Below are positions 36,882-47,247 of a stretch of DNA of 64,000 nucleotides, one piece after another (the stretch's first letter is position 1; the number at the start of each line of letters is the position of its first letter). The translations under genes were made by a program, and so were the position numbers. The stretch is from Actinomadura luteofluorescens (GTDB taxonomy: Bacteria > Actinomycetota > Actinomycetes > Streptosporangiales > Streptosporangiaceae), in assembly GCF_013409365.1 (NCBI RefSeq), contig NZ_JACCBA010000001.1:8804001-8868000 (forward strand), read 5' to 3'. Below the pieces are notes generated by a model. The model did no database searches. It had not been told where the DNA came from and was given only the letters and a program-made list of their open reading frames with translations.

Positions 36882-39047
36882 TCAGCCGTCCCTGGAGTCG
36901 GCGGCGACCTTGTCGGCGAGATGCGAGGGGAGCGGCTCGTAGCGCAGGAAGCCGCGGGTGAACGTGCCGGTGCCCTGCGACATCGACCGCAGGTCGATCG
37001 CGTACCGGACGATCTCCAACTGCGGCACCTCGGCCTTGATCATCGTGCGCCCGCCGGGCACCGCCTGGGAACCGAGCACCCGGCCGCGCCGCGAGGTGAG
37101 GTCGGACATGATCTGGCCCACGTACTCGTCGGCGATCAGGACCTCCACCTCGTCGACGGGCTCCAGCAGCAGGATCGGCACCTGGCCCGCCGCGTCCTTC
37201 AGCGCGAGCGCGCCGGCGGCCTGGAACGCCATGTCGGAGGAGTCGACCGAGTGCGCCTTGCCGTCGTGCAGCGTGACCTTGACGTCGACCATCGGGTACC
37301 CGGCGGACACGCCCCGCTCCATCTGCTGCCGGACGCCCTTCTCGACCGACGGGATGAACTGGCGCGGGACGACCCCGCCGACGATCTTGTCGACGAACTC
37401 GAAGCCCTCGCCGGAGGGCAGCGGCTCGACGTCGATGTGGCAGATGCCGTACTGGCCGTGCCCGCCGCTCTGCTTGACGTGCCGGCCGAGGCCCTTCGCC
37501 GTCCCGCCGAACGTCTCCCGCAGCGGGACGCGCAGGTCCACCCGCTCGACCTCGACGCCGTACCGGGCGCGCAGCCGGTCGATCAGCACGTCGGCGTGGG
37601 CCTCGCCCATGCACCACAGCACCAGCTGGCGGGTCTCGGCGTTGTTCTCCAGCCGCAGCGTCGGATCCTCGGCGACGAGCCGGCCGAGCGCCTGGCTCAG
37701 CTTGTCCTCGTCGGCCTTGGACTTCGCGCGGATCGCGACCGGCAGCAGCGGGTCCGGCATGGACCAGGGGGCCATCACCATGGGGGCGCCCGGATCCGAC
37801 AGCGTGTCGCCGGTCTCGGCGCGGCCGAGCTTCGCGACCGCGCAGATGTCGCCCGCCCCGCACGACGAAACGGTGCGCTGCGTCTTGCCCAGCGGGGAGG
37901 TGAGCGCGCCGACGCGCTCGTCGACGTCGTGGTCCTCGTGGCCGCGGTCCTCCATGCCGTGCCCGGAGACGTGCACGGTCGTGTCGGGGCGCAGCGTCCC
38001 GGAGAAGACGCGGACCAGCGAGATCCGCCCGACGTAGGGGTCGGACGTGGTCTTGACGACCTCGGCGACCAGCGGCCCCTCCGGATCGCAGGAGATCTCC
38101 TTCGGGGGCCCGCCCGCCACCGGGGTCACGGGCGGGATGCCGTGTTCGAGGGGGGACGGGAACGCCTGGGTGATGACCTCCAGCAGTTCCGGCATGCCGA
38201 CCACCGGGCCGGGGTGGTCGCCGTGCGGGACCGACGTCGCGAGGACGGGGTAGAAGCTGCCGCGCGCGACCGCGGTCTCCAGGTCCTCGATGAGCGCCTT
38301 GACGTCGATCTCCTCACCGGACAGGTAGCGGTCCATGAGGGTCTCGTCCTCGCTCTCCTGGATGATCCCCTCGATGAGCGAGGCGCGCTGCTCGGAGATC
38401 TGGTCCAGGTACCGGGGATCGGGGTCGCACTCGGTGCGCCGCCCGGTCGAGTAGTCGAGGCAGCGCTGCGACAGCAGCCCGATCAGGCCCTTCAGGCCGT
38501 CGTCGCCCTGGGCCGGGAAGTACAGCGGCGCGACGCCCTCGCCGAAGACGTCCTGGCAGGTCATGACCACGTCGTCGTAGTCGCCGCGCTGCTGGTCGAC
38601 CTTGGTGATGACGACCGCGCGGGGCATCCGCACCGCCGCGCACTCCTCCCAGATCATCCGGGTGAGCCCGTCGATGCCGTCCACTGCCGAGATCACGAAC
38701 AGTGCTGCGTCGGCGGCGCGCAGCCCGGCCCGCAGGTCGCCGACGAAGTCGGCGTAGCCGGGGGTGTCGATGAGATTGACCTTGACGTCGCCGTGCGCCA
38801 GGGGCGCGAGCGCGAGGTTGACCGAGCGCTGCTGGCGCACCTCCACGTCGTCGAAGTCGCTGACGGTGGTGCCGTCCTCGACCTTCCCCGCCCGCTGCAG
38901 CGTGCCCGTGGCGGCGAGCAGCGCCTCGACGAGCGTGGTCTTTCCGGCCCCCGAATGGCCGACCAACGCGACATTGCGCACCTTGTCGCACCCGCCGGCC
39001 TCCGGTGCCCTGCCGGGGGCTCCCGGGTGGCCTCCCTTGTCCGCCAT
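36882..39047 (-). CDS. fusA2: Elongation factor G-like protein (FusA2/EF-G2)
   Basis: 721-residue translational GTPase paralogue. G-motifs: GHSGAGKTT, IDTPGYADF and ITKVDQQRG; C-terminal EF-G domains III-V include GLGRHVKQSGGHGQYG and HSVDSSDMAFQAAGALALKDA. Length and sequence fit mycobacterial FusA2 and the EF-G-like family, not the canonical EF-G beside rpsG/tuf. Its role is poorly defined, possibly ribosome protection or recycling. ATG 39047 is preceded by GAGGAGG. A 352-nt gap precedes it. Confidence 0.9.
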   Translation of the reverse strand: MADKGGHPGAPGRAPEAGGCDKVRNVALVGHSGAGKTTLVEALLAATGTLQRAGKVEDGTTVSDFDDVEVRQQRSVNLALAPLAHGDVKVNLIDTPGYADFVGDLRAGLRAADAALFVISAVDGIDGLTRMIWEECAAVRMPRAVVITKVDQQRGDYDDVVMTCQDVFGEGVAPLYFPAQGDDGLKGLIGLLSQRCLDYSTGRRTECDPDPRYLDQISEQRASLIEGIIQESEDETLMDRYLSGEEIDVKALIEDLETAVARGSFYPVLATSVPHGDHPGPVVGMPELLEVITQAFPSPLEHGIPPVTPVAGGPPKEISCDPEGPLVAEVVKTTSDPYVGRISLVRVFSGTLRPDTTVHVSGHGMEDRGHEDHDVDERVGALTSPLGKTQRTVSSCGAGDICAVAKLGRAETGDTLSDPGAPMVMAPWSMPDPLLPVAIRAKSKADEDKLSQALGRLVAEDPTLRLENNAETRQLVLWCMGEAHADVLIDRLRARYGVEVERVDLRVPLRETFGGTAKGLGRHVKQSGGHGQYGICHIDVEPLPSGEGFEFVDKIVGGVVPRQFIPSVEKGVRQQMERGVSAGYPMVDVKVTLHDGKAHSVDSSDMAFQAAGALALKDAAGQVPILLLEPVDEVEVLIADEYVGQIMSDLTSRRGRVLGSQAVPGGRTMIKAEVPQLEIVRYAIDLRSMSQGTGTFTRGFLRYEPLPSHLADKVAADSRDG

Positions 39048-39399
39048 GACTACCTCCTCGGACGGGCCTCTCGCGGAGGCCCGCGTGCGGCTGGGGCCCG
39101 GCCCGGCGGGCCCGGCCCTGACGTCCGAGTGCGGCGTCCGACCTCGTCCAACGCGCGTGACCGACGTCACACCCGTGTCAACAGCCTTTCCCGTGCGGGC
39201 CGGGATCACAAGGGGTGAACGGCAAACAACCGCGATCCGTCCGGGCCGGTGGGCCGCGGGCCCCGCGACCGGCCGCGCGCCCGCGGCGTGCGCACTACGA
39301 TGGGCGCGCCGCGTGGGCGCCGGTTCGCCCGCGGCGGGGCCGCCCCCGGTGAGCACGACTCCCGGCCGCGACTCCCGATGATCACGAGAACGGACGTCG
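39048..39399. other. Divergent intergenic region between fusA2 and pgsA
   Basis: 352 nt without a gene. It holds a palindrome GTGAC-CGAC-GTCAC (39157-39170); a perfect TTGACA on the minus strand (39176-39181), but with no good -10 at 17 nt; and a -10-like TACGAT (39296-39301) pointing to pgsA. The last 100 nt are very GC-rich. No RNA gene recognised. Confidence 0.5.
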
Positions 39400-40062
39400 A
39401 TGCTCAACAAGATCAGGCCCGCGCTGGGGCGAGTCCTCACCCCCGTCGGACAGGCGGTCGCGCGGACCGGGGTCTCGCCCAACGCCATCACCGTCATCGG
39501 GACGGTCGGCGTCGCCGCCGGCGCGCTCGTGCTGTTCCCCCGCGGGGAGTTCTTCTGGGGGACGATGGTCATCACCGCGTTCGTCCTGTTCGACATGCTC
39601 GACGGCGCGGTCGCCCGGGTCACCGGGAAGATCTCCGCGTTCGGCGCGTTCCTGGACTCCACCATGGACCGCGTCGCCGACGCCGCGATCTTCGCCGGGC
39701 TGATGATCGGGCTGTACCGGGCGGGCCAGGAGCCCCTCGCCGGGGTCGCCCTGTACTGCCTGGTCTCCGGGGTCGTGGTGTCCTACGCCAAGGCCCGCGC
39801 CGAGGGCCTCGGCTACACCTGCAACGTCGGCATCGCCGAGCGCGCCGAGCGCCTCATCGTCGCCCTGGTCGCGGCCGGGTTCGACGGGCTGGGCGTCCCC
39901 TACATCCTCGCCGTCGCCCTGTGGGGCCTCGCCGTGCTCAGCACCGTCACGGTCGGGCAGCGGTTCGCCGCGGTGTACGCCCAGGCGAGGCCCGGCGCGG
40001 GCGCCGGAGCCGGGAACGGCGCGCCGAACGGGGCCGAGAAGACGCCGGAGCCGCGTCCATGA
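39400..40062 (+). CDS. pgsA: Phosphatidylinositol phosphate synthase (CDP-alcohol phosphatidyltransferase)
   Basis: 220-residue membrane enzyme with the CDP-alcohol signature DMLDGAVARVTGKISAFGAFLDSTMD, which gives all eight family residues, and about five or six helices. N-terminus and the next two genes match the mycobacterial PgsA1 locus, so it should condense CDP-diacylglycerol with inositol phosphate to make phosphatidylinositol phosphate. The Ala/Gly/Pro-rich tail is variable. Stop overlaps the acyltransferase start (ATGA). Confidence 0.93.
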   Translation: MLNKIRPALGRVLTPVGQAVARTGVSPNAITVIGTVGVAAGALVLFPRGEFFWGTMVITAFVLFDMLDGAVARVTGKISAFGAFLDSTMDRVADAAIFAGLMIGLYRAGQEPLAGVALYCLVSGVVVSYAKARAEGLGYTCNVGIAERAERLIVALVAAGFDGLGVPYILAVALWGLAVLSTVTVGQRFAAVYAQARPGAGAGAGNGAPNGAEKTPEPRP

Positions 40063-40988
40063 CCACCCCCCGCCGCGAAGAGGCGGCGCCGTCGCTTCGC
40101 GACGAGGTGACCGACGCCGTCTACGCCCTGGGCTGGACGGTCGTCCGCAAGATGCCGGAGAGCGCGGCGCGCCTGGTGTTCGCCGCGCTCGCCGACCGCA
40201 CCTGGCACCGCTACGGCGGCGGCGTGCGGCAGCTGGAGAAGAACCTGTGCCGCGTCCTCGGCAAGGACGCCGTCGACGACGAGGTCCGCGTCCTCAGCAA
40301 GAAGGTGCTGCGCTCCTACTTCCGCTACTGGCTGGAGGTCTTCCGGCTGCCCGAGTACGACCGGGCGCGGATCCTCGGCCGGATGCGGGTCACCGGCGAG
40401 AAGAAGATCTTCACCAACCTCGACTCCGGGCGGGGCGTCATCCTGGCGCTGCCCCACATGGGCAACTACGAGCACGCCGGCGCGTGGCTGGTGCACTGCG
40501 GGTACCCCTTCACCACCGTCGCCGAGCGGCTCGAACCCGCGTCGCTGTTCGACCGGTTCGTCGAGTTCCGCGAGGGCCTCGGAATGGAGGTCCTCGCGCA
40601 CAAGGGCGCCTCCGCCTACGGGCGCATGGCGCAGCGGCTGCGGGCCGGCCGGCCCGTCTGCCTGGTCGTCGACCGCGACCTGACCGAGAGCGGCATCGAC
40701 GTGCGGTTCTTCGGCGCCACCGCCCGGATGCCCGCCGTGTCGGCCGCGCTGGCCGTCCAGACGGGCGCCGCCCTCATTCCCGTGACACTCTGGTACGAGG
40801 GCGAGTATTGGGCTGCGCGGGTCCACGAGGAGATCCCCGTGCCGGACGGGGGCGGCAGACAGGAGAAGATCCAGGCCATGACCCAGGACCTCGCGCGCGC
40901 CTTCGAGGAGGGCATCGCCGCCCACCCCGAGGACTGGCACATGCTGCAGAAGGTCTGGGTGGACGACCTCCCGGACGGCCGAAGATGA
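40059..40988 (+). CDS. Phosphatidylinositol mannoside acyltransferase
   Basis: 309-residue LpxL/HtrB-type acyltransferase, like Mycobacterium PatA (Rv2611c). Catalytic motif: LPHMGNYEHAGAW (His and Glu), then CLVVDRDLTESGIDVRFFG. It acylates the 2-mannose of phosphatidylinositol mannosides on the cytoplasmic face of the membrane. Position between pgsA and pimA supports the role. ATG overlaps the pgsA stop by 4 nt. Confidence 0.92.
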   Translation: MTTPRREEAAPSLRDEVTDAVYALGWTVVRKMPESAARLVFAALADRTWHRYGGGVRQLEKNLCRVLGKDAVDDEVRVLSKKVLRSYFRYWLEVFRLPEYDRARILGRMRVTGEKKIFTNLDSGRGVILALPHMGNYEHAGAWLVHCGYPFTTVAERLEPASLFDRFVEFREGLGMEVLAHKGASAYGRMAQRLRAGRPVCLVVDRDLTESGIDVRFFGATARMPAVSAALAVQTGAALIPVTLWYEGEYWAARVHEEIPVPDGGGRQEKIQAMTQDLARAFEEGIAAHPEDWHMLQKVWVDDLPDGRR

Positions 40989-40998
40989 GGGCCGGCCG

Positions 40999-42159
40999 AT
41001 GAGGGTGGGACTCGTCTGCCCCTACACCTGGGACGTGCCGGGCGGCGTCCAGCAGCACATCGGCGACCTCGCCGAGGCGCTCGTCGCGCTCGGCCACGCG
41101 GTGTCGGTCATCACGCCCGCCGACGACGACGCCGATCTGCCGCCCTACGTCGTGTCGGCCGGGCGCGCCGTCCCCGTCCCCTACAACGGCTCGGTCGCGC
41201 GGCTGGCGTTCGGGTTCCTGTCGGCCGGCCGGGTCCGGCGCTGGATCCGCGAGGGCGGGTTCGACGTCCTGCACGTCCACGAGCCCGCCGCGCCGTCGCT
41301 CGGGCTGCTCGCCTGCTGGGCGGCCGACGGGCCCATCGTGGGCACGTTCCACGCCTCCTACGAGAGGTCGCGGGCGCTGTCGGTCACCGCGCCGATCCTG
41401 CAGAGCGCCCTGGAGAAGATCACTGGCCGGATCGCGGTGTCGGAGGCCGCGCGCACCACGCTGGTCGAGAACCTCGGCGGCGACGCCGTCCTGATCCCGA
41501 ACGGCGTCGCGACCGAGCGCTACGCGCCGGCGGAGCCGCTGCCCGGCTGGCGCGGCCGCACGGACACGCCCAGGGACGGCGACGGGGGAGCGCTGGGGTT
41601 CCTCGGCCGGATGGACGAGCCGCGCAAGGGGCTGCAGGTGCTGCTGCGCGCCTTCGAGATCCTCGGCCGCTCGCGCCCGGGGCTGCGGCTGCTGATCGCC
41701 GGTCCCGGCGACGCCGGCGACGTGCTGGCGCGGGTCCCGGCCGGCCTGCGCGACCGCGTCGTCGTGCTCGGCATGGTGAGCGAGCAGGACAAGGTCCGCG
41801 CCTACCACTCGGTGGACGTCTTCGTCGCGCCCAACCTCGGCGGCGAGAGCTTCGGCATCGTCCTCGCCGAGGCCATGGCGGCGGGCGCGCCCATCCTCGC
41901 CAGCGACATCGAGGCGTTCGACCGCGTCCTGCGCGGAGGCCGGGCCGGGGCCCTGTTCCCGGCGGGCGACCACGAGGCGCTCGCCGCGGCGGCCGGGGAG
42001 CTGCTCGACGACCCGGCCCGCCGCAAGCAGCTGTCCGCCGAGGCCCGCGCCGCCGTCCGGACCTACGACTGGTCGTCGGTGGCCCGCGACGTGCTGCGGG
42101 TGTACGAGACCGTCACCGGCGGCCGCGCGGGCGTGGTCGAGTCCGGGCTCGGGGCGTAG
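40999..42159 (+). CDS. pimA: Phosphatidyl-myo-inositol mannosyltransferase
   Basis: 386-residue GT4 glycosyltransferase. N-terminal YTWDVPGGVQQHIGDLA, acceptor-side HASYERSR, and the donor-site ESFGIVLAEAMAAGAP with the EX7E motif. It transfers mannose from GDP-mannose to the 2-position of phosphatidylinositol, the first step of PIM synthesis. Starts 10 nt after the acyltransferase. Follows the conserved gene order pgsA, acyltransferase, pimA. Confidence 0.95.
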   Translation: MRVGLVCPYTWDVPGGVQQHIGDLAEALVALGHAVSVITPADDDADLPPYVVSAGRAVPVPYNGSVARLAFGFLSAGRVRRWIREGGFDVLHVHEPAAPSLGLLACWAADGPIVGTFHASYERSRALSVTAPILQSALEKITGRIAVSEAARTTLVENLGGDAVLIPNGVATERYAPAEPLPGWRGRTDTPRDGDGGALGFLGRMDEPRKGLQVLLRAFEILGRSRPGLRLLIAGPGDAGDVLARVPAGLRDRVVVLGMVSEQDKVRAYHSVDVFVAPNLGGESFGIVLAEAMAAGAPILASDIEAFDRVLRGGRAGALFPAGDHEALAAAAGELLDDPARRKQLSAEARAAVRTYDWSSVARDVLRVYETVTGGRAGVVESGLGA

Positions 42160-42167
42160 GGGGCGGC

Positions 42168-42710
42168 GTGTCCTACGACTGGGTCATCGACGTCCTGTTC
42201 TGGATCGCCGTCGCCTTCCTGATCGTGGTGTACGTGTCGTGGCGCGCGACCAGGCTCGACCGGCTGCACGTGCGGGTCGAGACGGCCCGCGCCGCGCTCG
42301 ACGCCGCGCTCGTCAGGCGGGCCGCCGCCACGCTGGAGCTGGCCGCTTCCCGGCTCCTGGACCCGGCCACCAGCCTGGTGCTGGCCACCGCCGCCCACGA
42401 GGCCCGCACCGCCGACGCCGAGGGCCGCGAGTTCGCCGAGAGCGACCTGTCGCGGGCGCTGCGCGCCGCCGTCGACCAGCCCGGGTTCGTCGACGCCCTC
42501 GACGCCCGCGGCGGCGGCGACGGCAGGGCGGTCCTGGACGAGCTGGAGTCCGCCGCCGCGAAGGTCGCCTACGCCCGCCGCTTCTACAACGACGCCGTCT
42601 CCCAGGCCCGGATCGCGCGCCGCAAGCTGCTCATCCGCGTCCTGCCGCTCGCCGGGAGGGCACCGCTCCCGGACTTCTTCGAGATCGACGACGACCCGCC
42701 CGGGATCTGA
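42168..42710 (+). CDS. Membrane protein, LemA-like
   Basis: 180-residue protein with one N-terminal helix (about residues 5-25) and a coiled alpha-helical body. It has the LemA-like features VETARAALDAALVRR and ARRFYNDAVSQA, where LemA proteins have ARR-YNxxV. No function is known for this subgroup; it follows the pimA operon in several actinobacteria as far as I recall. GTG start 8 nt after pimA, likely co-transcribed. Confidence 0.75.
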   Translation: MSYDWVIDVLFWIAVAFLIVVYVSWRATRLDRLHVRVETARAALDAALVRRAAATLELAASRLLDPATSLVLATAAHEARTADAEGREFAESDLSRALRAAVDQPGFVDALDARGGGDGRAVLDELESAAAKVAYARRFYNDAVSQARIARRKLLIRVLPLAGRAPLPDFFEIDDDPPGI

Positions 42711-42834
42711 GGGCCCGCGATCCGCCGGGGCCGCGTTGATCGGGGCAGCCCCGCGCGGCCGTACCACCGGGCGGGCGAGCGCATCAGATCACGTTCGCTA
42801 CCCTCTGGCAGATCGTCCAAAGGAGGGGTAGATC

Positions 42835-43872
42835 GTGCGATCTGTCTGGGACACCACCGTCCGGGGGCGTGCGGCCGCGGGGATGGGCGTCCTCGTCATC
42901 GGCGCCGCGCTGTCGGCCTGCTCGGGCTCGGACGGCGCCGCGAAGCCGGCGCCGCCGCCGAGCGGCACGGGCACGCCCCAGGCCGCCGGAACGCCGACGC
43001 CCGCGACGCATCCGTTCACCGGCGGCGCCAGGGGACTGGCCAATCCCGTCCTCGCGGTCAAGATCGAGAACACGCGGCCCGCGCTCCCGCAGAGCGGCGT
43101 GTCGGCCGCCGACATCGTCTACGTCGAGCAGGTCGAGGGCGGCGAGACCCGCCTGATGGCGGTCTACTCCTCCAAGCTGCCGAAGAAGGTCGGGCCCGTC
43201 CGCAGCGCCCGCATCTCCGATCTGCACATCCTGCCGCAGTTCGGCCGTCCCGCCTTCGCGTTCTCGGGCGTCCAGAGCAAGATGAAGAAGTACATCCGCA
43301 AGGCGCCGGTGTACGACATCTCCCAGGAGAGCGCGGGCGGCGCGTACTTCCGCTCCGGCGACAGGCGCATCCCCTACAACCTCTACGCCGACCCCAAGAA
43401 CCTGCTGAAGCAGGCGCCGAAGGCCGCGAAGCCGCGCGACATCGGCTTCCGCTTCGGAGACGCTCCTGACGGCGGCAAGCCCACCAAATCGTTCACCGCC
43501 CGGTGGCCCGCCGCCACCATGGGGTTCACGTGGTCCGCGAAGCAGAAGCGGTGGCTGGCCAGCTGGGGCGGCACCCCCGACCGCGCCGCCGAGGGCGGGC
43601 TCCTCGGGGGCAGGACCGTCGTCGTGCAGTACGCCAAGACGACCCGCTCGAAGTTCCACGACTTCCTCGGCAGCTACACGCCGCTGATCCACACCACCGG
43701 CACCGGCCGCGCGGTCGTCCTCCGCGACGGCAAGGCCTACGGCGCCAAGTGGTCGCGCTCGTCCGAGGATGAGGGCACCACCTACACCACCGCCGACGGC
43801 AGGCCCATGACCTTCGCTCGCGGCCAGGTCTGGGTCGTGCTCGTCAACGACGGCAAGCCCTACACGCCCTAG
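42835..43872 (+). CDS. DUF3048-domain lipoprotein
   Basis: 345-residue secreted lipoprotein. Lipobox LSAC with Cys29, a Pro/Ala/Thr-rich linker to about residue 58, then two DUF3048 parts: VKIENTRPALPQSGVSAADIVYVEQVEGGETRLMAVY, with SVRSARISD-type residues, and the C-terminal RSKFHDFLGSYTPLIHTTGTGRAVVLRDGKAY. The family is extracellular and of uncertain function (YerB-like). GTG start is preceded by AGGAGGGG. Probably monocistronic. Confidence 0.88.
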   Translation: MRSVWDTTVRGRAAAGMGVLVIGAALSACSGSDGAAKPAPPPSGTGTPQAAGTPTPATHPFTGGARGLANPVLAVKIENTRPALPQSGVSAADIVYVEQVEGGETRLMAVYSSKLPKKVGPVRSARISDLHILPQFGRPAFAFSGVQSKMKKYIRKAPVYDISQESAGGAYFRSGDRRIPYNLYADPKNLLKQAPKAAKPRDIGFRFGDAPDGGKPTKSFTARWPAATMGFTWSAKQKRWLASWGGTPDRAAEGGLLGGRTVVVQYAKTTRSKFHDFLGSYTPLIHTTGTGRAVVLRDGKAYGAKWSRSSEDEGTTYTTADGRPMTFARGQVWVVLVNDGKPYTP

Positions 43873-44010
43873 CCGGAGGCGCTGTGGCCCGTCGCCCGTC
43901 ACTCCGTAAGCGGCCGGCGCCCCCCGCTGACACTCTGCCGGGTCGAGATGTCGTGCGAGCAGGCAATATCATGGGAAAAGACATGTCGTCCGTCCACGTG
44001 AGGAATGCCC

Positions 44011-44928
<918 letters not shown>

Positions 44929-44938
44929 CCCAGGTTCG

Positions 44939-44965
44939 TCCGCCCGGCCCGGGTGGCCGGGCGGA
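44939..44965 (+). terminator. Terminator after pdxS
   Basis: Perfect 11-bp stem (44939-44949 with 44955-44965) and a 5-nt loop, 11 nt past the pdxS stop; no T-run. Confidence 0.55.
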
Positions 44966-45068
44966 TCGGTGGGTACCCCCCTCCACACGGGCCGCCGAGA
45001 GGGTTTACGCTGACGGCGCGGCCGGAGGGGCGAGCCCCGGCTGGTGCCCGGCCGCGGGAGGGAAGAGC

Positions 45069-45683
45069 ATGGCTTGGTCGGTCGCGCTGGCGTGCGCGAG
45101 CGCGGGTGAACCCACTGAGGTGTTCCGGCCGGGCCTGGCGCCCGACCCCGACGCCGCCGCGACGATCGCGCGCCGCCTCTACCCGGCGGCCACCCTGACC
45201 GAGACCGGCGACACGGTCCTGGACTTCGCGCTCTGGCCGTACGAGGACGAGCTGTTCGTCGGCGCCTTCGACCGGGCGCTGCTGCTGTGCGACCGGCGGC
45301 TGTTCTGCCTCGACGACGACGCCCGCCGCATCGCCGACACGGCCGCGGCGGCGCTCCCCGGCTCCCACTGCGGCGTCCTCGTCCTGCACAACGTGATCCG
45401 CAGCTGCTGGTTCCGCTGGTACGAGTCGGGCGTGCTGCTCCGCGACGTGTACGTCACCGCCGAGGACGGCGTGGTCGTCGACCAGGGCGAGCGGCTGCCC
45501 GCCGAGGGCCCGTTCTGGCGCGCCGTCGACGAGGGCGCGCCGGACGTGCCGCTCCCGTTCGACCCCGAGGAGTTCGGGCTCGCGCTCGCCGAGCAGTACA
45601 TGTTCGGCCGCGGCATCGCCGACCGCGGCAAGGACGGCTTCCTGCCCCTGGAACTCCCGGTCCGCCGCTTCCGGCACGCCTGA
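45069..45683 (+). CDS. Conserved hypothetical protein between pdxS and pdxT
   Basis: 204-residue protein of unrecognised function, acidic, soluble, without signal peptide or helices. It has a Trp/Tyr-rich centre (LWPYEDELFVGAFDRALLLCDRR, WFRWYESGVLLRDVYV) and a conserved-looking end EQYMFGRGIADRGKDGF. The sequence recalls small actinobacterial DUF proteins, but I cannot name the family with confidence. ATG 45069 has GGGAGGGA upstream, so it is translated independently. A role linked to PLP synthesis is only positional. Confidence 0.65.
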   Translation: MAWSVALACASAGEPTEVFRPGLAPDPDAAATIARRLYPAATLTETGDTVLDFALWPYEDELFVGAFDRALLLCDRRLFCLDDDARRIADTAAAALPGSHCGVLVLHNVIRSCWFRWYESGVLLRDVYVTAEDGVVVDQGERLPAEGPFWRAVDEGAPDVPLPFDPEEFGLALAEQYMFGRGIADRGKDGFLPLELPVRRFRHA

Positions 45684-45788
45684 CCCCGCCCGGGCCGGAT
45701 CGGCCCCGGGGAAGATCAGCAAGGTCGTCGGGCGTTGTAAGGAGCGTCTAGGGTTGAGACGTCTCCTCGTGTCCCGGAAGGTTTCCAC

Positions 45789-46406
45789 GTGACTGCTGTG
45801 CCCACGATCGGTGTCCTCGCCCTGCAGGGCGACGTGCGCGAGCATGCGCGCGCGCTGGAGGAGGCCGGGGCGCGCACCGTGAAGGTGCGCCGTCCCGACG
45901 AGCTGGAGCGGGTCGACGGGCTGGTCCTGCCCGGTGGGGAGTCCACCACCATGTGGCGGCTGGCGCGCTCGTTCGAGCTGCTCGAACCGCTGCGCAAGCG
46001 GATCGAGGCGGGCATGCCCGCCTACGGCTCCTGCGCCGGCATGATCATGCTGGCGGACCGGATCCGGGGCGGCGTGGCGGGCCAGGAGACCGTCGGCGGG
46101 ATCGACATGACCGTGCGGCGCAACGCGTTCGGCCGGCAGGTCGACTCCTTCGAGGCCGCCGTGCCGCTGACCGGTATGGGTGACACGCCGTACCACGCCG
46201 TTTTCATCCGCGCACCCTGGGTGGAGTCCGTCGGCGACGCCGTCGAGATCCTCGGACGCGCGGAGAGCGGCCAGAACGCCGGTAGGATCGTCGCCGTCCG
46301 CCAGGGGCGCCTCATGGCGACCGCGTTCCATCCGGAGCTGACGGGCGATTTCCGCGTGCACCACTACTTCGCCGATCTGGTGCGCCGGACGACAGAGGAG
46401 GATTGA
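45789..46406 (+). CDS. pdxT: Pyridoxal 5'-phosphate synthase glutaminase, PdxT subunit
   Basis: 205-residue class I glutamine amidotransferase subunit: [19 protein letters not shown], nucleophile Cys82 (GSCAGM), and His181/Glu183 (FHPE). It supplies ammonia from glutamine to PdxS in the 12:12 complex. GTG start. Located directly before yebC/pmpR, with only 3 nt between stop and next start. Confidence 0.96.
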   Translation: MTAVPTIGVLALQGDVREHARALEEAGARTVKVRRPDELERVDGLVLPGGESTTMWRLARSFELLEPLRKRIEAGMPAYGSCAGMIMLADRIRGGVAGQETVGGIDMTVRRNAFGRQVDSFEAAVPLTGMGDTPYHAVFIRAPWVESVGDAVEILGRAESGQNAGRIVAVRQGRLMATAFHPELTGDFRVHHYFADLVRRTTEED

Positions 46407-46409
46407 CAG

Positions 46410-47165
46410 ATGTCCGGCCATTCCAAGTGGGCGACGACCAAGCACAAGAAGGCGGCCCTCGACGCCAAGCGGGGCAAGCTCTTCGCCAAGCTGATCAAGA
46501 ACATCGAGGTGGCGGCCCGCACGGGCGGCGGCGACCCGGAGGCCAACCCCACCCTCTACGACGCCATCTACAAGGCGAAGAAGAACTCGGTCCCGAACGA
46601 CAACATCGAGCGCGCCCGCAAGCGGGGCGCCGGTGAGGAGGCCGGGGGCGCCGACTGGCAGAACATCACCTACGAGGGCTACGCCCCGGGCGGTGTCGCG
46701 GTGCTCATCGAGTGTCTGACCGACAACCGCAACCGGGCCGCCTCGGAGGTCCGCGTCGCGCTGACCCGCAACGGCGGCTCCCTCGCCGACCCGGGCTCGG
46801 TCTCCTACATGTTCAACCGCAAGGGCGTCGTGATCGTCCCCAAGGCGGGCACCAGCGAGGACGACGTGATGATGGCCGTCCTGGACGCCGGCGCCGAGGA
46901 GGTCAACGACCTCGACGGGGAGAACTTCGAGGTCGTGAGCGAGGCCGGTGACCTGGTCGCGGTCCGCTCGGCGCTGGTGGAGGCCGGGATCGACTACGAG
47001 TCGGCGGAGAGCAAGTTCCTGCCGAGCGTCACCGTCCCGCTCGACGAGGACAACGCCAAGAAGGTGTTCCGGCTCCTGGACGCCCTGGAGGACTCCGACG
47101 ACGTCCAGGAGATCTACGCCAACTTCGACGTGAGCGACGAGGTCATGGCCTCCATCGACGCCTGA
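46410..47165 (+). CDS. YebC/PmpR family transcription/translation factor
   Basis: 251-residue TACO1/YebC-type protein, with [26 protein letters not shown] at the N-terminus and [18 protein letters not shown] in the second domain. Long annotated as a DNA-binding regulator; family members also assist translation of proline-rich stretches. Adjacent to ruvC in many actinobacteria; here an acetyltransferase gene intervenes. ATG 46410 follows GAGGAG. Ends 16 nt before a strong hairpin. Confidence 0.93.
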   Translation: MSGHSKWATTKHKKAALDAKRGKLFAKLIKNIEVAARTGGGDPEANPTLYDAIYKAKKNSVPNDNIERARKRGAGEEAGGADWQNITYEGYAPGGVAVLIECLTDNRNRAASEVRVALTRNGGSLADPGSVSYMFNRKGVVIVPKAGTSEDDVMMAVLDAGAEEVNDLDGENFEVVSEAGDLVAVRSALVEAGIDYESAESKFLPSVTVPLDEDNAKKVFRLLDALEDSDDVQEIYANFDVSDEVMASIDA

Positions 47166-47180
47166 CGCCCCGTCGCCGGC

Positions 47181-47216
47181 AACGCCGCCGCCGCCCGCCC
47201 GGGCGCGGCGGCGTTT
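47181..47216 (+). terminator. Terminator after yebC
   Basis: Perfect 11-bp stem AACGCCGCCGC (47181-47191) with GCGGCGGCGTT (47205-47215), 13-nt loop, followed by a single T. Confidence 0.6.
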
Positions 47217-47247
47217 CTCGTCGGCGCCGTCGCATACGGTCTGGATC

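Noticed and set aside
39048..39399. Small RNA gene in the fusA2-pgsA gap
   Set aside because: Only a palindrome and scattered promoter-like hexamers are visible; no complete promoter plus terminator pair.
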